Below the pieces are notes generated by a model, which was not told where the DNA came from, did no database searches, and was given only the letters and a program-made list of their open reading frames with translations. Shown here in pieces: positions 32,961 to 41,824 of a stretch of 64,000 nucleotides of DNA (within the stretch, counting starts at the first letter, position 1; every line of letters starts with the position of its first letter). The translations under genes and the position numbers were made by a program. This DNA is from Microcoleus sp036705565 (GTDB taxonomy: Bacteria > Cyanobacteriota > Cyanobacteriia > Cyanobacteriales > Microcoleaceae): the NCBI GenBank assembly GCA_036705565.1, contig JAUBUY010000003.1; one strand, 5' to 3'.

Positions 32961-33869
32961 TTAAGGTTTCGGTAGCGCGCCTTCAGGAGTAGGAGAAGCA
33001 GCCGGTTGGGGAGTCGTCGTAGCCGCAGGAGAAGGCGAAGGAGTGCCACTAGCTAACTGATTAATTTGGTCTTTATAGTTAGGAGGAGCTAACTCAGTAG
33101 CTCGATCGAACAGCGTTTTTGCCTCATCTGTTTTGCCCTGTTCCTGAAACACGATCGCCTTTCCTAAAGTGGGGCGAAAATCTTTTGGATTAGCCTTAGC
33201 AGATTCGTCGTAAATGGCGATCGCCTCCTCGTAGCGCTTCTGCACAGCATAAACCTGTCCCAAAATCAACTGCACTGAAGTTACATCCACACTTTCCGGT
33301 TTCGCCAGATTTGCAGCCGGAGCAGCTTTCAACGTATCTTGCAGCAGTCCGATCGCAGCTTCCGGCCGCTGCTGCACCAGCAGCAAATTCACCAACCCCT
33401 GCAAAGCCTTAATTTCCCCAGGCCTAGACGCTAAAATTGACCTGTAAGCCTGAGCAGCCCCTTCGCGATCGCCCGTGCGTTCCTTAGCCTGAGCCAGCAA
33501 AATCCCGTATTCAGTAGTCTCTGGATTCAGCGAAGCCAACTTTTCCAAAGGAGCGATCGCATCCTTAATGTCGCCCACTCCTTGTCCAATCAACTCCAGT
33601 CGCACCTGCAACAATCCCCGCAAAGCCGTTACGTTGTCAGGTTCCCGCTGCAAAACCAATTCGTATCCCCTCGCCTGAGCTTGCAGCAACTCTGATTGCT
33701 TCTCCCCAGACTGCGCCGTCTGAGTAGGCGTTGGAGTTGACTGACTTTGCGCTTGGCTGGCCTGGAGAATACTGTTTAAAATTGGCACAAGGGAAAATCC
33801 CAAAAAAGCGATGAGCGACAGCACCACCACCACAGTAATCAACCCACGACGCTTGTTTGCTTTTTCCAT
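32961..33869 (-). CDS. membrane-anchored TPR protein
   Basis: 302 residues: an N-terminal membrane segment (Gly-Leu-Ile-Thr-Val-Val-Val-Val-Leu-Ser-Leu-Ile, residues 9-30), a Ser/Thr/Gln/Pro linker, then four to five TPR units (for example Arg-Tyr-Glu-Glu-Ala-Ile-Ala-Ile-Tyr-Asp-Glu-Ser-Ala), and a Pro/Thr/Ala-rich tail. The segment Arg-Gly-Tyr-Glu-Leu-Val-Leu-Gln-Arg-Glu-Pro-Asp-Asn is nearly repeated in the shorter protein at 49373-49768, so the two are paralogues. Function unknown; probably a protein-interaction scaffold at the membrane. Confidence 0.75.
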   Translation of the reverse strand: MEKANKRRGLITVVVVLSLIAFLGFSLVPILNSILQASQAQSQSTPTPTQTAQSGEKQSELLQAQARGYELVLQREPDNVTALRGLLQVRLELIGQGVGDIKDAIAPLEKLASLNPETTEYGILLAQAKERTGDREGAAQAYRSILASRPGEIKALQGLVNLLLVQQRPEAAIGLLQDTLKAAPAANLAKPESVDVTSVQLILGQVYAVQKRYEEAIAIYDESAKANPKDFRPTLGKAIVFQEQGKTDEAKTLFDRATELAPPNYKDQINQLASGTPSPSPAATTTPQPAASPTPEGALPKP

Positions 33870-34453
33870 AATTCAACTATCCCAGCTTAAAATCTACTAT
33901 TTTCTAAGAATTAAGGCATTGCCGGGGGGCATCTGCCATTTAGCTCGATCGGTGCAACCGTAAATGTTTTTAACTTCAAAGTCCCAACGGACAAAGCAGC
34001 CTTTTACTTGCAGCTAATATGGTAACAGACCCACAACTCCATGCTAGCTAAACAATTTTGGACACTGGGACCCGCAGCCCCAAGGACTGCGGTGTCTGTC
34101 CAATTTAGTCTGGTCAAGCTAAAAATTACCAAAAATATGGCGGATCAGGCCGTTAGGTAATTGGATTAAGTAAAATAGGCAAGCTGAATATCCTAAATGC
34201 TATTAGCCAGCAACTCCAAACTCAGCGCGATCGCAGGATCGATCGGTCAGCAACTCCCAAAGTCCTTGCTCGCAAGGATTTTAGCAGCCAGCGAACCGAT
34301 CGGCACTCGTAGCGTTGAAAGTTGGCGTTGACGGGTCACAACCAGACCTCCGGGCGCAAGCCCGCCTGTCAGGTGCTAGTAGTTTTTAAAGCAGTTTCTT
34401 CAGTTTATTCCTAATTTCCCTTAAGGGATGTGTCTCCGCTGCAAGGAGTTTTT
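33870..34453. other. intergenic region, no gene seen
   Basis: About 580 bp between divergent genes. It holds several GATCGATCGG and GCGATCGC sites and a GACCCGCAG ... CTGCGGTGTC imperfect hairpin (near 34070-34100), but no long reading frame. Promoters for both neighbours must lie here. Confidence 0.5.
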
Positions 34454-35701
34454 ATGAACCCCTCTCCCAACCGGTCTTCCAAATCGTCCAAATCTACTTC
34501 AACTCGCAAGGCTCAGCCGAGCGAACTGGCCGTCAATCCGCCTAAAGATACAGATTCCATTCCTGAGACACCAGACGAAAGTTCGGTGCCTTCGGCGTTG
34601 GCTGCGCCTGTTGACCAAAATCAACCGGCAACGCCAACAGACGCCCCAGCGTCCAAGGATAGGCTGCAACGACCACGCTACAGTTCTGCCCCCGACAAGG
34701 ACAAAACAAAGCCACAAGACCAGCCCAGCAATGCTCCTGCCCCCCCGGCGTCTGCAGCGTCTTCGACACCTGTCAGCGATACTCCAGCCCCAGCAGTCGC
34801 ACCGCCGGCAAACGCCGAGCCTGCCACTAACGAAAGTCAGGCCGCTGAGGACATACCCTCCGTCATGCGCCAACATCCCATTCCCCCCCCCAGCGAACCC
34901 AGACAGTACCGAGCTGTTGGTTTGGTGCGGGGCCGCTACACGCCATCAGAAGAGCAATTCACCCGGGGTATGCTGATAGCTGCCGACGGAACTGCCATCG
35001 ACGCAGTTTTGCTGGGTAGAGTTATGAGTTTAGTCAAAAATCACCTGGAGCTGGAACAAGAACACCTGTGGGTGGTCTATCCCCGCACCAGGCAAGAAGA
35101 CGGCAAATTGCACGCCCAGATTATGGGGGTTTGGGAGCCGGAAACGCTCAAGAAATCTCCCGAACCGTCCTCTGATGAGGAAGAAAATCAGGAAGCAGCG
35201 GAGATTGAGGCTAGCGGCGAAGCATCGACCGCATCTTTGCCTTCCTCGGAACCTGATGTTGAAGATGGCTATTTTTCGATTAGAGGTGAGGTGATTTATC
35301 AATCCCAAGACGAAGAAAAGTATGTCATCGTCAAAATCAAGCAAGCTCCCCGCAAGAATGACGACAAGATGAAGTTTTTTAAGTTGAAACTCAAGGGAGA
35401 TTTAGCAACAAAAGCGATCGGGTTTTTTTGGGATTTCCACGTCAAATTGAAAGCTGAGAGTCTGATGATTGAGCAGGCTAATAATATTGGTGCCCTGCCG
35501 ATTAAAAAGCGGAAATTCCCCCCCGGCAGCAAGCCGCCCGGTGGCTTCAAAGGAGGAGGGAAGCGTCCGTTTACTCCTAAGCCGAAGGGTGACGGTGCTC
35601 CTGTAGGGCGTCCTACCATCAAGTCCGCAGCAGCACCACCGCCTGTCCCCAAGGAACCTCTTCCTAAGCCGGTTAAGAAGCCTAAGCCGATCGAGGAATG
35701 A
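34454..35701 (+). CDS. conserved cyanobacterial hypothetical protein, Pro/Ala-rich
   Basis: 415 residues from the ATG at 34454, preceded by AAGGAG at good spacing. Residues 1-140 are low-complexity (Pro, Ala, Ser, Asp, Thr). A conserved centre starts with Arg-Gln-Tyr-Arg-Ala-Val-Gly-Leu-Val-Arg-Gly-Arg-Tyr and covers ~85 residues. An acidic linker follows, then a second conserved block (Phe-Ser-Ile-Arg-Gly-Glu-Val-Ile-Tyr-Gln-Ser), and a basic Lys/Pro/Gly-rich tail. The basic tail suggests nucleic-acid contact. The family is unnamed to my knowledge. Confidence 0.65.
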   Translation: MNPSPNRSSKSSKSTSTRKAQPSELAVNPPKDTDSIPETPDESSVPSALAAPVDQNQPATPTDAPASKDRLQRPRYSSAPDKDKTKPQDQPSNAPAPPASAASSTPVSDTPAPAVAPPANAEPATNESQAAEDIPSVMRQHPIPPPSEPRQYRAVGLVRGRYTPSEEQFTRGMLIAADGTAIDAVLLGRVMSLVKNHLELEQEHLWVVYPRTRQEDGKLHAQIMGVWEPETLKKSPEPSSDEEENQEAAEIEASGEASTASLPSSEPDVEDGYFSIRGEVIYQSQDEEKYVIVKIKQAPRKNDDKMKFFKLKLKGDLATKAIGFFWDFHVKLKAESLMIEQANNIGALPIKKRKFPPGSKPPGGFKGGGKRPFTPKPKGDGAPVGRPTIKSAAAPPPVPKEPLPKPVKKPKPIEE

Positions 35702-35706
35702 ACCAA

Positions 35707-35735
35707 TTTTAGATTTTAGATTTTAGATTTTAGAT
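35707..35735. repeat. STRR array (TTTTAGA)
   Basis: Tandem TTTTAGA heptamers just after the stop codon of the preceding gene. Confidence 0.85.
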
Positions 35736-35786
35736 TAGTCTGTCCAAGACTAATTTACAACCGCTAAATCGCCAATCTAAAATCCT

Positions 35787-36962
35787 TTATTCGAGCCGGA
35801 CTTGTGCACCCCACAAATCTTGCGGGAGAAATACTCTGTCAGTGGGTAGGGGAGCAACTGGGGCCGTGAGGGTAAATTGACCCGCTTCAATTTGCTGCTT
35901 CAATTCCAATGCTACTTGCCGGGAGAGAAACATACTCGCAAGGGGGGCGGCCCGCACTGGTTTGCCCTCGATGAGGATGCGGCCAGTCTTTAATTGAGCA
36001 TAGCTAACTAAACCGAAGGTGGGACGAACGCGCCGGGGGATAGAGAAATCTACCACCGGCGCTACTATTTTTTTGTCTGATACTGCACAGTGGGCGACGA
36101 CGGTTTCGTTTAAGACGGGAAACGGAATGCCGACTCCCAGCATCAGGGATGGGCCGTAGTTTTTGAAGTAGCAGCCGCGCACCCATTTGGAGTTCATCTG
36201 TTTGGCGTCGCCGATGAGTGCGAGGGTGGCAGCGGGGCCGATGGGGGTGCGGTTGGGCTGGCGTTTTTGCAGCGGGAAGTGCTGGGTTCCTTCCCAGGTG
36301 ATGTAGCCCTGAGCGCCTCCTAGGAAGATGCGGGTGCCGATGCCGATGATTTCGAGGTCGGGGTCGTTGAGCAGGGGAGACATGGCTCCAAGGTTCGAGT
36401 AGACGGCGTTGCCGAGGTTTGGTTGCAGGGGGCCGAGGTAGGTGAACAGCGGGCGATCGCCTCCATTGACGCCAACAATAAAGTTTTGATATGCGTTGCG
36501 GGGATTGAATAAATAAAACTGGTTGATTGTATCGCGGGTAATCGTGGTTTCAAAGGAGGCGCGGGGGTAGCAGTCTGTTACTTGCCCCAAAGCCCGCAAC
36601 TGCACGGGTTTGCCGGCTATTAAGTCTTCGATGACGTGTCCGCCTCCCCGTTCGCGCGATTCTTCGCCGTCTTCGGCTACTTGGGTGGCTCCCAGGTAGA
36701 GGTCTACTGCGCCGAAGCCGGAGTAGGCTAAAACGCCGTCTAGCCAGCACTGGCGGATTTTTATCGGCGGGTCAGTATGGCCGAGGTTGATGATTGCACC
36801 GGAGGATTCCATCGGCTCGAAGGTGCCGGTGGTAATCACATCGACTTCTTTGGCTGCTTGGGTAATGCTGGTTTCTTGAACTCTTGTTTTGAGTTCTTCG
36901 ATTGTCCAGACTGTGGCTTTGCCCTGGCTGATTTTATCGTTGATTTCGTCGATCGATCTCAT
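35787..36962 (-). CDS. homocysteine biosynthesis protein (HcyBio, DUF39)
   Basis: 391 residues with the DUF39/HcyBio pattern: Val-Ile-Thr-Thr-Gly-Thr-Phe-Glu-Pro-Met-Glu-Ser-Ser-Gly (near 42), a Cys in Ile-Arg-Gln-Cys-Trp-Leu (near 72), Gly-Gly-Gly-His-Val-Ile-Glu-Asp-Leu (near 106), and Gly-Ile-Gly-Thr-Arg-Ile-Phe-Leu-Gly-Gly-Ala (near 206). In methanogens this family takes part in converting aspartate semialdehyde plus sulfide to homocysteine. Here the protein is stand-alone, without the CBS or ferredoxin partner. An equivalent role in the cyanobacterium is inferred. Confidence 0.82.
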   Translation of the reverse strand: MRSIDEINDKISQGKATVWTIEELKTRVQETSITQAAKEVDVITTGTFEPMESSGAIINLGHTDPPIKIRQCWLDGVLAYSGFGAVDLYLGATQVAEDGEESRERGGGHVIEDLIAGKPVQLRALGQVTDCYPRASFETTITRDTINQFYLFNPRNAYQNFIVGVNGGDRPLFTYLGPLQPNLGNAVYSNLGAMSPLLNDPDLEIIGIGTRIFLGGAQGYITWEGTQHFPLQKRQPNRTPIGPAATLALIGDAKQMNSKWVRGCYFKNYGPSLMLGVGIPFPVLNETVVAHCAVSDKKIVAPVVDFSIPRRVRPTFGLVSYAQLKTGRILIEGKPVRAAPLASMFLSRQVALELKQQIEAGQFTLTAPVAPLPTDRVFLPQDLWGAQVRLE

Positions 36963-37259
36963 ATATTTTAGATTTTAGATTTTGGATTTTAGATTTTGAA
37001 TTGATTGATTTTGGAGTAATTTGGATTTGGGATTGATGGAATGTCGATCGAGCTGGTTGTTTGAGATAAAATCAATATATTATAACTGAGATGTTGCACC
37101 ATTCTCAACAAGCCTTTTATGAACAGGCTTTTCGGCCTGTTCCACAATAAAATTCACTTTTCGTGGAACAGGCATCTTGCCTGTTCTTGATAATGATGCA
37201 AGATGTAAATTATAACGGATACAATAACAATATCATAAATCAAATAAAGGGCGATCGCC
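36963..37259. repeat. intergenic STRR array and palindromic repeat
   Basis: Degenerate TTTTAGA heptamers at 36966-36998. At 37123-37196, four arms (GAACAGGC-GCCTGTTCCAC and GTGGAACAGGC-GCCTGTTC) make two small hairpins inside a larger one. A GGCGATCGCC (HIP1) directly abuts the next ATG. No gene. Confidence 0.7.
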
Positions 37260-38025
37260 ATGACTCAAGCGATATTAAAACCAGTCACCTTCGATGAATT
37301 TATTGACTGGTATCCTGAAAATTCTGAAAACCGTTACGAACTGCACAATGGAGCTATTGTTGAGATGCCTAAAGCAACCGGAGAACATTCAGAAGTAGCG
37401 GGCTTCCTTGTCGCTGAACTCAACTTTGAAATCCGACGACTAGGACTTCCTTACTTCGTTCCCAAAGAATGCGTTGTCGCCACCAATTATGATACAAGTT
37501 TCACAAAAAAATAATGTCACTGCAGGCAAGCTCCAAACCCATATCCAGTAACTCATGGCTAATCTAAAATCTAAAATCTAAAATCTAAAATGGTATGAGC
37601 TATCTGGTTACGAACCGGATGCGATCGTTTTGGACAGGCAAGGGATGGACAGCGAACCGAGATGGAAAAAGGAATCTATCATTACGATGGGTAGTTCTGT
37701 CCGGCTAATTGTCGAAGTTGTCAGTACCAATTGGCGGGATGATTATGGCTACAAATTGGTGGATTACGAAGCTTTGGGCATTTCTGAATACTGGATTGCG
37801 GACTATTTGGGACTTGGCGGGCGACGCTATATTGGCAATCCTAAACAACCTACTTTTTCTGTTTAGGAATGAGAATTAAATAACTTCCACAAAATTGTGG
37901 GATGGGCGTCCCGCCCGTCCCACAATAACAATTAAAATTGTAAGTTATTTAATTCGCGATCCTTACCAGTTGGTTGACGGTGACTATCAAGTCAATCGAT
38001 TTGAGATTTGAGATTTGAGATTTGA
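37260..38025 (+). pseudogene. Uma2 (DUF820) gene broken by three repeat insertions
   Basis: Compared with the intact paralogue at 39810-40427, the gene reads in order: N-terminal half (37260-~37496), an insertion with TTTTAGA-complement heptamers (~37497-37595), the middle part (Gly-Tyr-Glu-Pro-Asp-Ala-Ile-Val ... Pro-Thr-Phe-Ser-Val; ~37602-37865), a MITE (37866-37962), then Tyr-Gln-Leu-Val-Asp-Gly-Asp-Tyr-Gln-Val (~37964-37992), after which the 151-bp tandem repeats replace the C-terminus. Each insertion breaks the frame or adds a stop. Confidence 0.85.
37866..37962. mobile_element. 97-bp MITE with TTA target duplication
   Basis: The insertion lies exactly within a Uma2 codon run: GT[TTA] on the left (37863-37865) and [TTA]CCAG on the right (37963-37965) rejoin as GTTTACCAG (Val-Tyr-Gln), so TTA is the target duplication. 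Terminal repeats GGAATGAGAATTAAATAACTT-type and its complement match at ~17 of 21 positions, with perfect inner 14-bp arms GAATTAAATAACTT (37873-37886 / 37942-37955). The centre has a GTGGGA-TCCCAC hairpin. Confidence 0.85.
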
Positions 38026-38357
38026 GATTAAAGAATTGACTTGCGCGAGATAAATGCTCTTTCTTGAGGATTTTCGATTTGAGATGCTTTCGATTGATTC
38101 CACGGATAAATGGGGGGGCTTGTACCCTCAATAAATTCTTGGTCAATCGATTTGAGATTTGAGATTTGAGATTTGAGATTAAAGAATTGACTTGCGCGAG
38201 ATAAATGCTCTTTCTTGAGGATTTTCGATTTGAGATGCTTTCGATTGATTCCACGGATAAATGGGGGGGCTTGTACCCTCAATAAATTCTTGGTCAATCG
38301 ATTTTAGATTTTAGATTTTAGATTTTAGATTAAAGAATTGACTTGCGCGAGATAAAT
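37991..38357. repeat. 151-bp tandem repeat, 2.4 copies
   Basis: Copies start with GTCAATCGATTT at 37991, 38142 and 38293, exactly 151 bp apart; the third is partial (~65 bp). Each unit begins with four STRR heptamers (GATTTGA in copies 1-2, GATTTTA in copy 3), then AAAGAATTGACTTGCGCGAG, and ends with CCACGGATAAATGGGGGGGC and a TTGTACCCTC segment. Confidence 0.88.
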
Positions 38358-38454
38358 GCGGGGGGCAAGTTTCATCGGATACAGGTTTTTTATTTCTGGA
38401 CGAATGAACCCGGGGGCTTGTATCCTGGATGCTTTCGGTCATTATGAATTTTAA

Positions 38455-39630
38455 CTATTGATTTTCAGGAGCCTCATTGTCAGAATGATCGGGGATGTTG
38501 GGTTTCTGTTCTGGTAAATATTTTTCTGGCAGGGTTTCGCTGACTCCTATAGATTCATGTTTTTCATTGATAGCAGAATCGATTGCTGCTAAGGTTTTAG
38601 GACTGGCACTCCATTGGTTGAGAATATCTTTAATTAGGGCTTCCCTAATCCAAACTTGAGCTACAACGGTGAGGGGGAGGGCTAGTAATAAGCCTAAAAA
38701 TCCAAAGAAGGTGGCGAAGAATACTTGAGCTATTAATGTTACTGCTGGCAGCAGTGATACTTGCTGTGCCATGACGTAGGGGGTGAGGACGTTACTTTCA
38801 AACTGTTGAATTAGAAAGTAAAGGATGAAGACAAAACCGGATTGCAAGGGAGAATCTAAAAGTGCGATCGTCATTGGCGGGATGACGCTCAGAGTGGGGC
38901 CTATATTGGGAATTAGGTTAAGAAATCCTGCTACTACAGCGTGAGCTAGCGGTAGGGGAACTTGCAAGACTGACAGACCAATTAAGCTCAAAAAAGCAAT
39001 CACACTCATGCTAATGAGAGCCCCGATGACCCATCGACCTAGAGCTATTTCGCATTCATCTAAGATGCCATCGACTCGTCGCCGATAAAAAGAGGGAAAT
39101 AGTTGGATGAATGCTTTGCGGTAAGATAGAGGTTCTGCTAATGTCATCAATGTTAAAACTATGACGAGCAAAAAGCTGAGGATAACGCCTAATGTGTTGC
39201 CGACAAAGGCTCCTGCACCGCCGACGAGTTGATTGAATAAAGGTTGCAGTTGTTGCATGATGTCGTTAACATCAAGATTTGGCAGTCGCTGACCAAATTG
39301 CCCTGAAAAGCGACCCTCAAGTTGATCTATCCACTGATTTAATCTTTCTATTCCTTGAGGGGCTCTTTGGGTAAGTTGTTGAAACTGTTGGGTAAAGGGC
39401 GGTACAATTATCAGGAATAAGCCTACGAATACGAGGATTAGGAAGCTAACTGATAAGAGTACAGCGATCGATCTTTTGAGTCCGAATTTTTGTAAGTAGC
39501 GTGCTAGTCTGTTTAAGGCTGTGGCTAAGACTACGGCGGCAAACAGCAGCAGTAGGGCCTGCCTGATTTGCCACAGGATGTAACAAGATGCGATGAGGGC
39601 TAATAAGCCCATCCACTGTCCTAGCTTCAT
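38455..39630 (-). CDS. AI-2E family transporter
   Basis: 391 residues, about seven to eight membrane segments. The order of a short N-terminal pair of helices, a large soluble loop (residues ~75-150, Thr-Gln-Gln-Phe-Gln-Gln-Leu ...) and a C-terminal helical bundle with Asn-Leu-Ile-Pro-Asn-Ile-Gly-Pro and Pro-Leu-Thr-Val-Val-Ala-Gln-Val-Trp is characteristic of the AI-2E (PerM/YdiK) family. Family members export small molecules or act as Na+/H+ antiporters; the substrate here is unknown. The tail after ~340 is polar. Heptamer repeats lie directly upstream of its start (39631-39664). Confidence 0.88.
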   Translation of the reverse strand: MKLGQWMGLLALIASCYILWQIRQALLLLFAAVVLATALNRLARYLQKFGLKRSIAVLLSVSFLILVFVGLFLIIVPPFTQQFQQLTQRAPQGIERLNQWIDQLEGRFSGQFGQRLPNLDVNDIMQQLQPLFNQLVGGAGAFVGNTLGVILSFLLVIVLTLMTLAEPLSYRKAFIQLFPSFYRRRVDGILDECEIALGRWVIGALISMSVIAFLSLIGLSVLQVPLPLAHAVVAGFLNLIPNIGPTLSVIPPMTIALLDSPLQSGFVFILYFLIQQFESNVLTPYVMAQQVSLLPAVTLIAQVFFATFFGFLGLLLALPLTVVAQVWIREALIKDILNQWSASPKTLAAIDSAINEKHESIGVSETLPEKYLPEQKPNIPDHSDNEAPENQ

Positions 39631-39664
39631 TAGATTTTAGATGTTAGATTTTAGATTTTAGATT
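39631..39664. repeat. STRR array (TTTTAGA)
   Basis: Tandem, partly degenerate TTTTAGA heptamers directly at the start side of the AI-2E transporter gene. They may occupy its ribosome-binding or promoter region. Confidence 0.8.
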
Positions 39665-39809
39665 GAGGAATAGGGTATGGGGAATTACTGCTTGCTAATT
39701 GCTCTGCAGCCCAGAAGCGATAAATCGCCTCTATACAAGATACAGCAGATGGGCGCGATCGCATCTTTAATCGGATACCCCTACTCGGACATTAGTACAA
39801 GCAGCCTCC

Positions 39810-40427
39810 TTAATTCCCTTTGGCGAACACCTGCTGCGCTGTCAGCTTCAATTCTGGGAAAGTTGGGGACTCAATACCCTCGCCGCCTCTGAACAGTTTG
39901 ACTTGGTATTCGCCGTCAATTAGTTGGTAAACCGAAAAAGTGGGTTGTTTGGGGTTGCCAATAAACCGTCTGCCGCCCAATCCTAGATAGTCTATAATCC
40001 AATATTCTTGAATACCCATTGACTCATATGCCTCAAGCTTTAGGGCATAATCATCACCCCAATTAGTGCTAGTTACCTCGACGATTAGGGGGACTGATGA
40101 ACCCATTGTGATAATTGATGATTTTTCCCATCGTGGCTCGTTTCCAATGGTTTGTTCGTTAAGTACAATTATATCTGGCTCATATCCAGATTCCTCGCGC
40201 ATGGGTTTGATGACGCATTCTTTGGGGATGAAGTAGGGTAGGTTTAAGCGTTCTATTTCGAGAAATAACCAGCCGCTGGTAAAACCGGCCACTTTAGAAT
40301 GTTTGCCTGTTGCTTTTGGCATTTCAACAATTTCTCCATTGTGTAGTTCGTAGCGGTGTTCGGAATTCTCAGGATACCAGTCAATGAATTCATCGAATGT
40401 TACTAATTCAGGTATAATTTGAATCAT
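39810..40427 (-). CDS. Uma2 family endonuclease-like protein
   Basis: 205 residues, full-length Uma2 (DUF820). It opens with Val-Thr-Phe-Asp-Glu-Phe-Ile-Asp-Trp-Tyr-Pro-Glu, then Tyr-Glu-Leu-His-Asn-Gly-Glu-Ile-Val-Glu-Met-Pro. The nuclease core is Tyr-Glu-Pro-Asp-Ile-Ile-Val and Leu-Ile-Val-Glu-Val-Thr-Ser-Thr-Asn-Trp, followed by Tyr-Trp-Ile-Ile-Asp-Tyr. The order Asp ... Glu-x-Ser fits a PD-(D/E)xK-type site. It is the intact paralogue of the broken gene at 37260-38025. The cellular role of the family is unsettled. Confidence 0.85.
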   Translation of the reverse strand: MIQIIPELVTFDEFIDWYPENSEHRYELHNGEIVEMPKATGKHSKVAGFTSGWLFLEIERLNLPYFIPKECVIKPMREESGYEPDIIVLNEQTIGNEPRWEKSSIITMGSSVPLIVEVTSTNWGDDYALKLEAYESMGIQEYWIIDYLGLGGRRFIGNPKQPTFSVYQLIDGEYQVKLFRGGEGIESPTFPELKLTAQQVFAKGN

Positions 40428-40536
40428 GGTGAGTGCCTCAACTTTGGTTTTGATAAGCTGTACGGGGAATTAAGATTTTGGCTAAAACATAGTCTTTAGA
40501 CCTAGTGTAGATCGATCGCACTTTTTGATTCCGTCT

Positions 40537-40725
40537 CTACTGCTGCTGTTGGCGCGATCGCCAGCCGAGGATGGCGGCTAGGATGATACTGGGGGTAAAC
40601 ACGGCGATTAGGGCGTTGAGGTCGGTAGAGGGTATGGATAAGCTAGGGCCTGCGTACTTGATGGCTAGGGAAAGGGCGGCGGAAAGGGTGAATACTTTGA
40701 GGATGGGGCTGATGTTGGTGTTCAT
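40537..40725 (-). CDS. small two-span membrane protein
   Basis: 62 residues: Ile-Leu-Lys-Val-Phe-Thr-Leu-Ser-Ala-Ala-Leu-Ser-Leu-Ala-Ile-Lys-Tyr and Leu-Ile-Ala-Val-Phe-Thr-Pro-Ser-Ile-Ile-Leu-Ala-Ala-Ile-Leu-Gly-Trp are likely membrane segments; the end is Arg/Gln-rich. A decayed copy of the same gene lies at ~41505-41680 on the other side of a Uma2 gene, which supports it as real. No clear ribosome-binding site. Function unknown. Confidence 0.6.
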   Translation of the reverse strand: MNTNISPILKVFTLSAALSLAIKYAGPSLSIPSTDLNALIAVFTPSIILAAILGWRSRQQQQ

Positions 40726-40866
40726 GGAGGTGGTAGTTGGTTGTATAATTAAGGATTGAGACTATTATCGCAAGTATTGTGTTGCGGCTGCGATCGCGCC
40801 TTAGAGTTTTTAACAGGAAAGAGGCGATGAATGTTGTTTTAAACCCAGAACTTGATTGAGGTTCGC

Positions 40867-41454
40867 ATGATGACACAGACACTTTTACAGCCACAAGACC
40901 AACGGTTCATTCACTCCGGGATTAGCTGGCAACAGTTCAAGCTAATTGAACAGGGGTTTTCTGACTCCCCTGGCATCAGGTTGTTTTATTACAAAGGAGA
41001 GGTAGAAATCTTGGCAGTTTCCCCAGAACATGAATTTTTTAGTCGGACAATTTGTACGCTGCTGGCTATCTACTGCGCCGAAAATGAAATTGAGTTTTCA
41101 CCGACGGGAAGTTTTACCCAAGAAAAGGAAGGGGTAGTGTCTGCACAAGCTGATGAATCTTACTTTATTGGCCGACGCATAACCCCAAATTCTCCCCCAG
41201 ATTTATGTATCGAAGTTATATTCACTAGCGGTAATGTCAAAAAATTGCAGCGCTATCGAGTATTGGGAGTTTCTGAAGTCTGGTTCTGGGAGGATGGTGT
41301 ATTGGCTATGTATCGCTTGGGTTCTGAGGATTATGAAAAAATTTATTTAAGTGTTGTTTTGCCAGATTTAGATATTAACTTATTGTGTCGCTGCTTGCTG
41401 ATGGCTTCGAGTGTGGAAGCGATGAGGGAGTTTAGGAGAGGCATTTCTGGTTAG
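40867..41454 (+). CDS. Uma2 family endonuclease-like protein
   Basis: 195 residues from the ATG at 40867 (GAGG upstream), with a second Met following directly. It contains Ser-Trp-Gln-Gln-Phe-Lys-Leu-Ile-Glu, Arg-Leu-Phe-Tyr-Tyr-Lys-Gly-Glu-Val-Glu-Ile-Leu, and Pro-Asp-Leu-Cys-Ile-Glu-Val-Ile-Phe-Thr-Ser-Gly-Asn-Val-Lys-Lys-Leu. This is the Uma2 subtype with Pro-Asp-Leu ... Glu-Val as the nuclease core, more like the gene at 50947 than the one at 39810. It lies between two copies of a small membrane protein gene. Confidence 0.82.
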   Translation: MMTQTLLQPQDQRFIHSGISWQQFKLIEQGFSDSPGIRLFYYKGEVEILAVSPEHEFFSRTICTLLAIYCAENEIEFSPTGSFTQEKEGVVSAQADESYFIGRRITPNSPPDLCIEVIFTSGNVKKLQRYRVLGVSEVWFWEDGVLAMYRLGSEDYEKIYLSVVLPDLDINLLCRCLLMASSVEAMREFRRGISG

Positions 41455-41504
41455 GGCGATCGCACCTATTTTTTTTATGCTTAACTTGATTTGAGTAGGT
41501 TGGG

Positions 41505-41680
41505 GTGATCGCCAGCTTAGCAATGCGGCAAGGATAATAGTACGGGTAAACACGGCGATTAGAGCGATCGCAGCCGTTGAGGGTATGGATAGAATGGGGC
41601 CGCCGTACTTAATGGCGAGGAGAGGGCGATCAAGATCGGGAATACTTTCAGGATAAATGCGGTGTTGGTGTTTATAGAAT
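41505..41680 (-). pseudogene. decayed copy of the small two-span membrane protein
   Basis: One frame gives Leu-Ala-Ile-Lys-Tyr-Gly-Gly-Pro, Ser-Ile-Pro-Ser-Thr-Ala and Ala-Leu-Ile-Ala-Val-Phe-Thr-Arg, matching the protein at 40537-40725; the N-terminal part (Asn-Thr-Asn-Thr-Ala-Phe-Ile-Leu-Lys-Val-Phe) is in another frame. A frameshift therefore splits the copy. The remaining DNA to 41824 shows no gene. Confidence 0.65.
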
Positions 41681-41824
41681 AGGTCTTTGGTGATACAATA
41701 TGGCAGCAGGTGGGAAAATTGAGGGGCCATAGATTTTGCCCCAGACGGCGCGGCTCGAATACCTTTCTATTTTAGAAGAGGAATGTCCCACCAGGTAATT
41801 TGGTAATATTAGGCTTGATTGAGA

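Noticed and set aside
34499..35706. Minus-strand open frames opposite the Pro/Ala-rich hypothetical gene
   Set aside because: They arise from the high GC and skewed codon use of the plus-strand gene; they have no ribosome-binding site or recognisable domain.
37991..38357. Repeat-spacer appearance suggesting a CRISPR array
   Set aside because: The 151-bp unit is repeated as a whole including its 'spacer' sequence, and its short repeats are tandem heptamers. This is a tandem duplication, and no cas genes are near.
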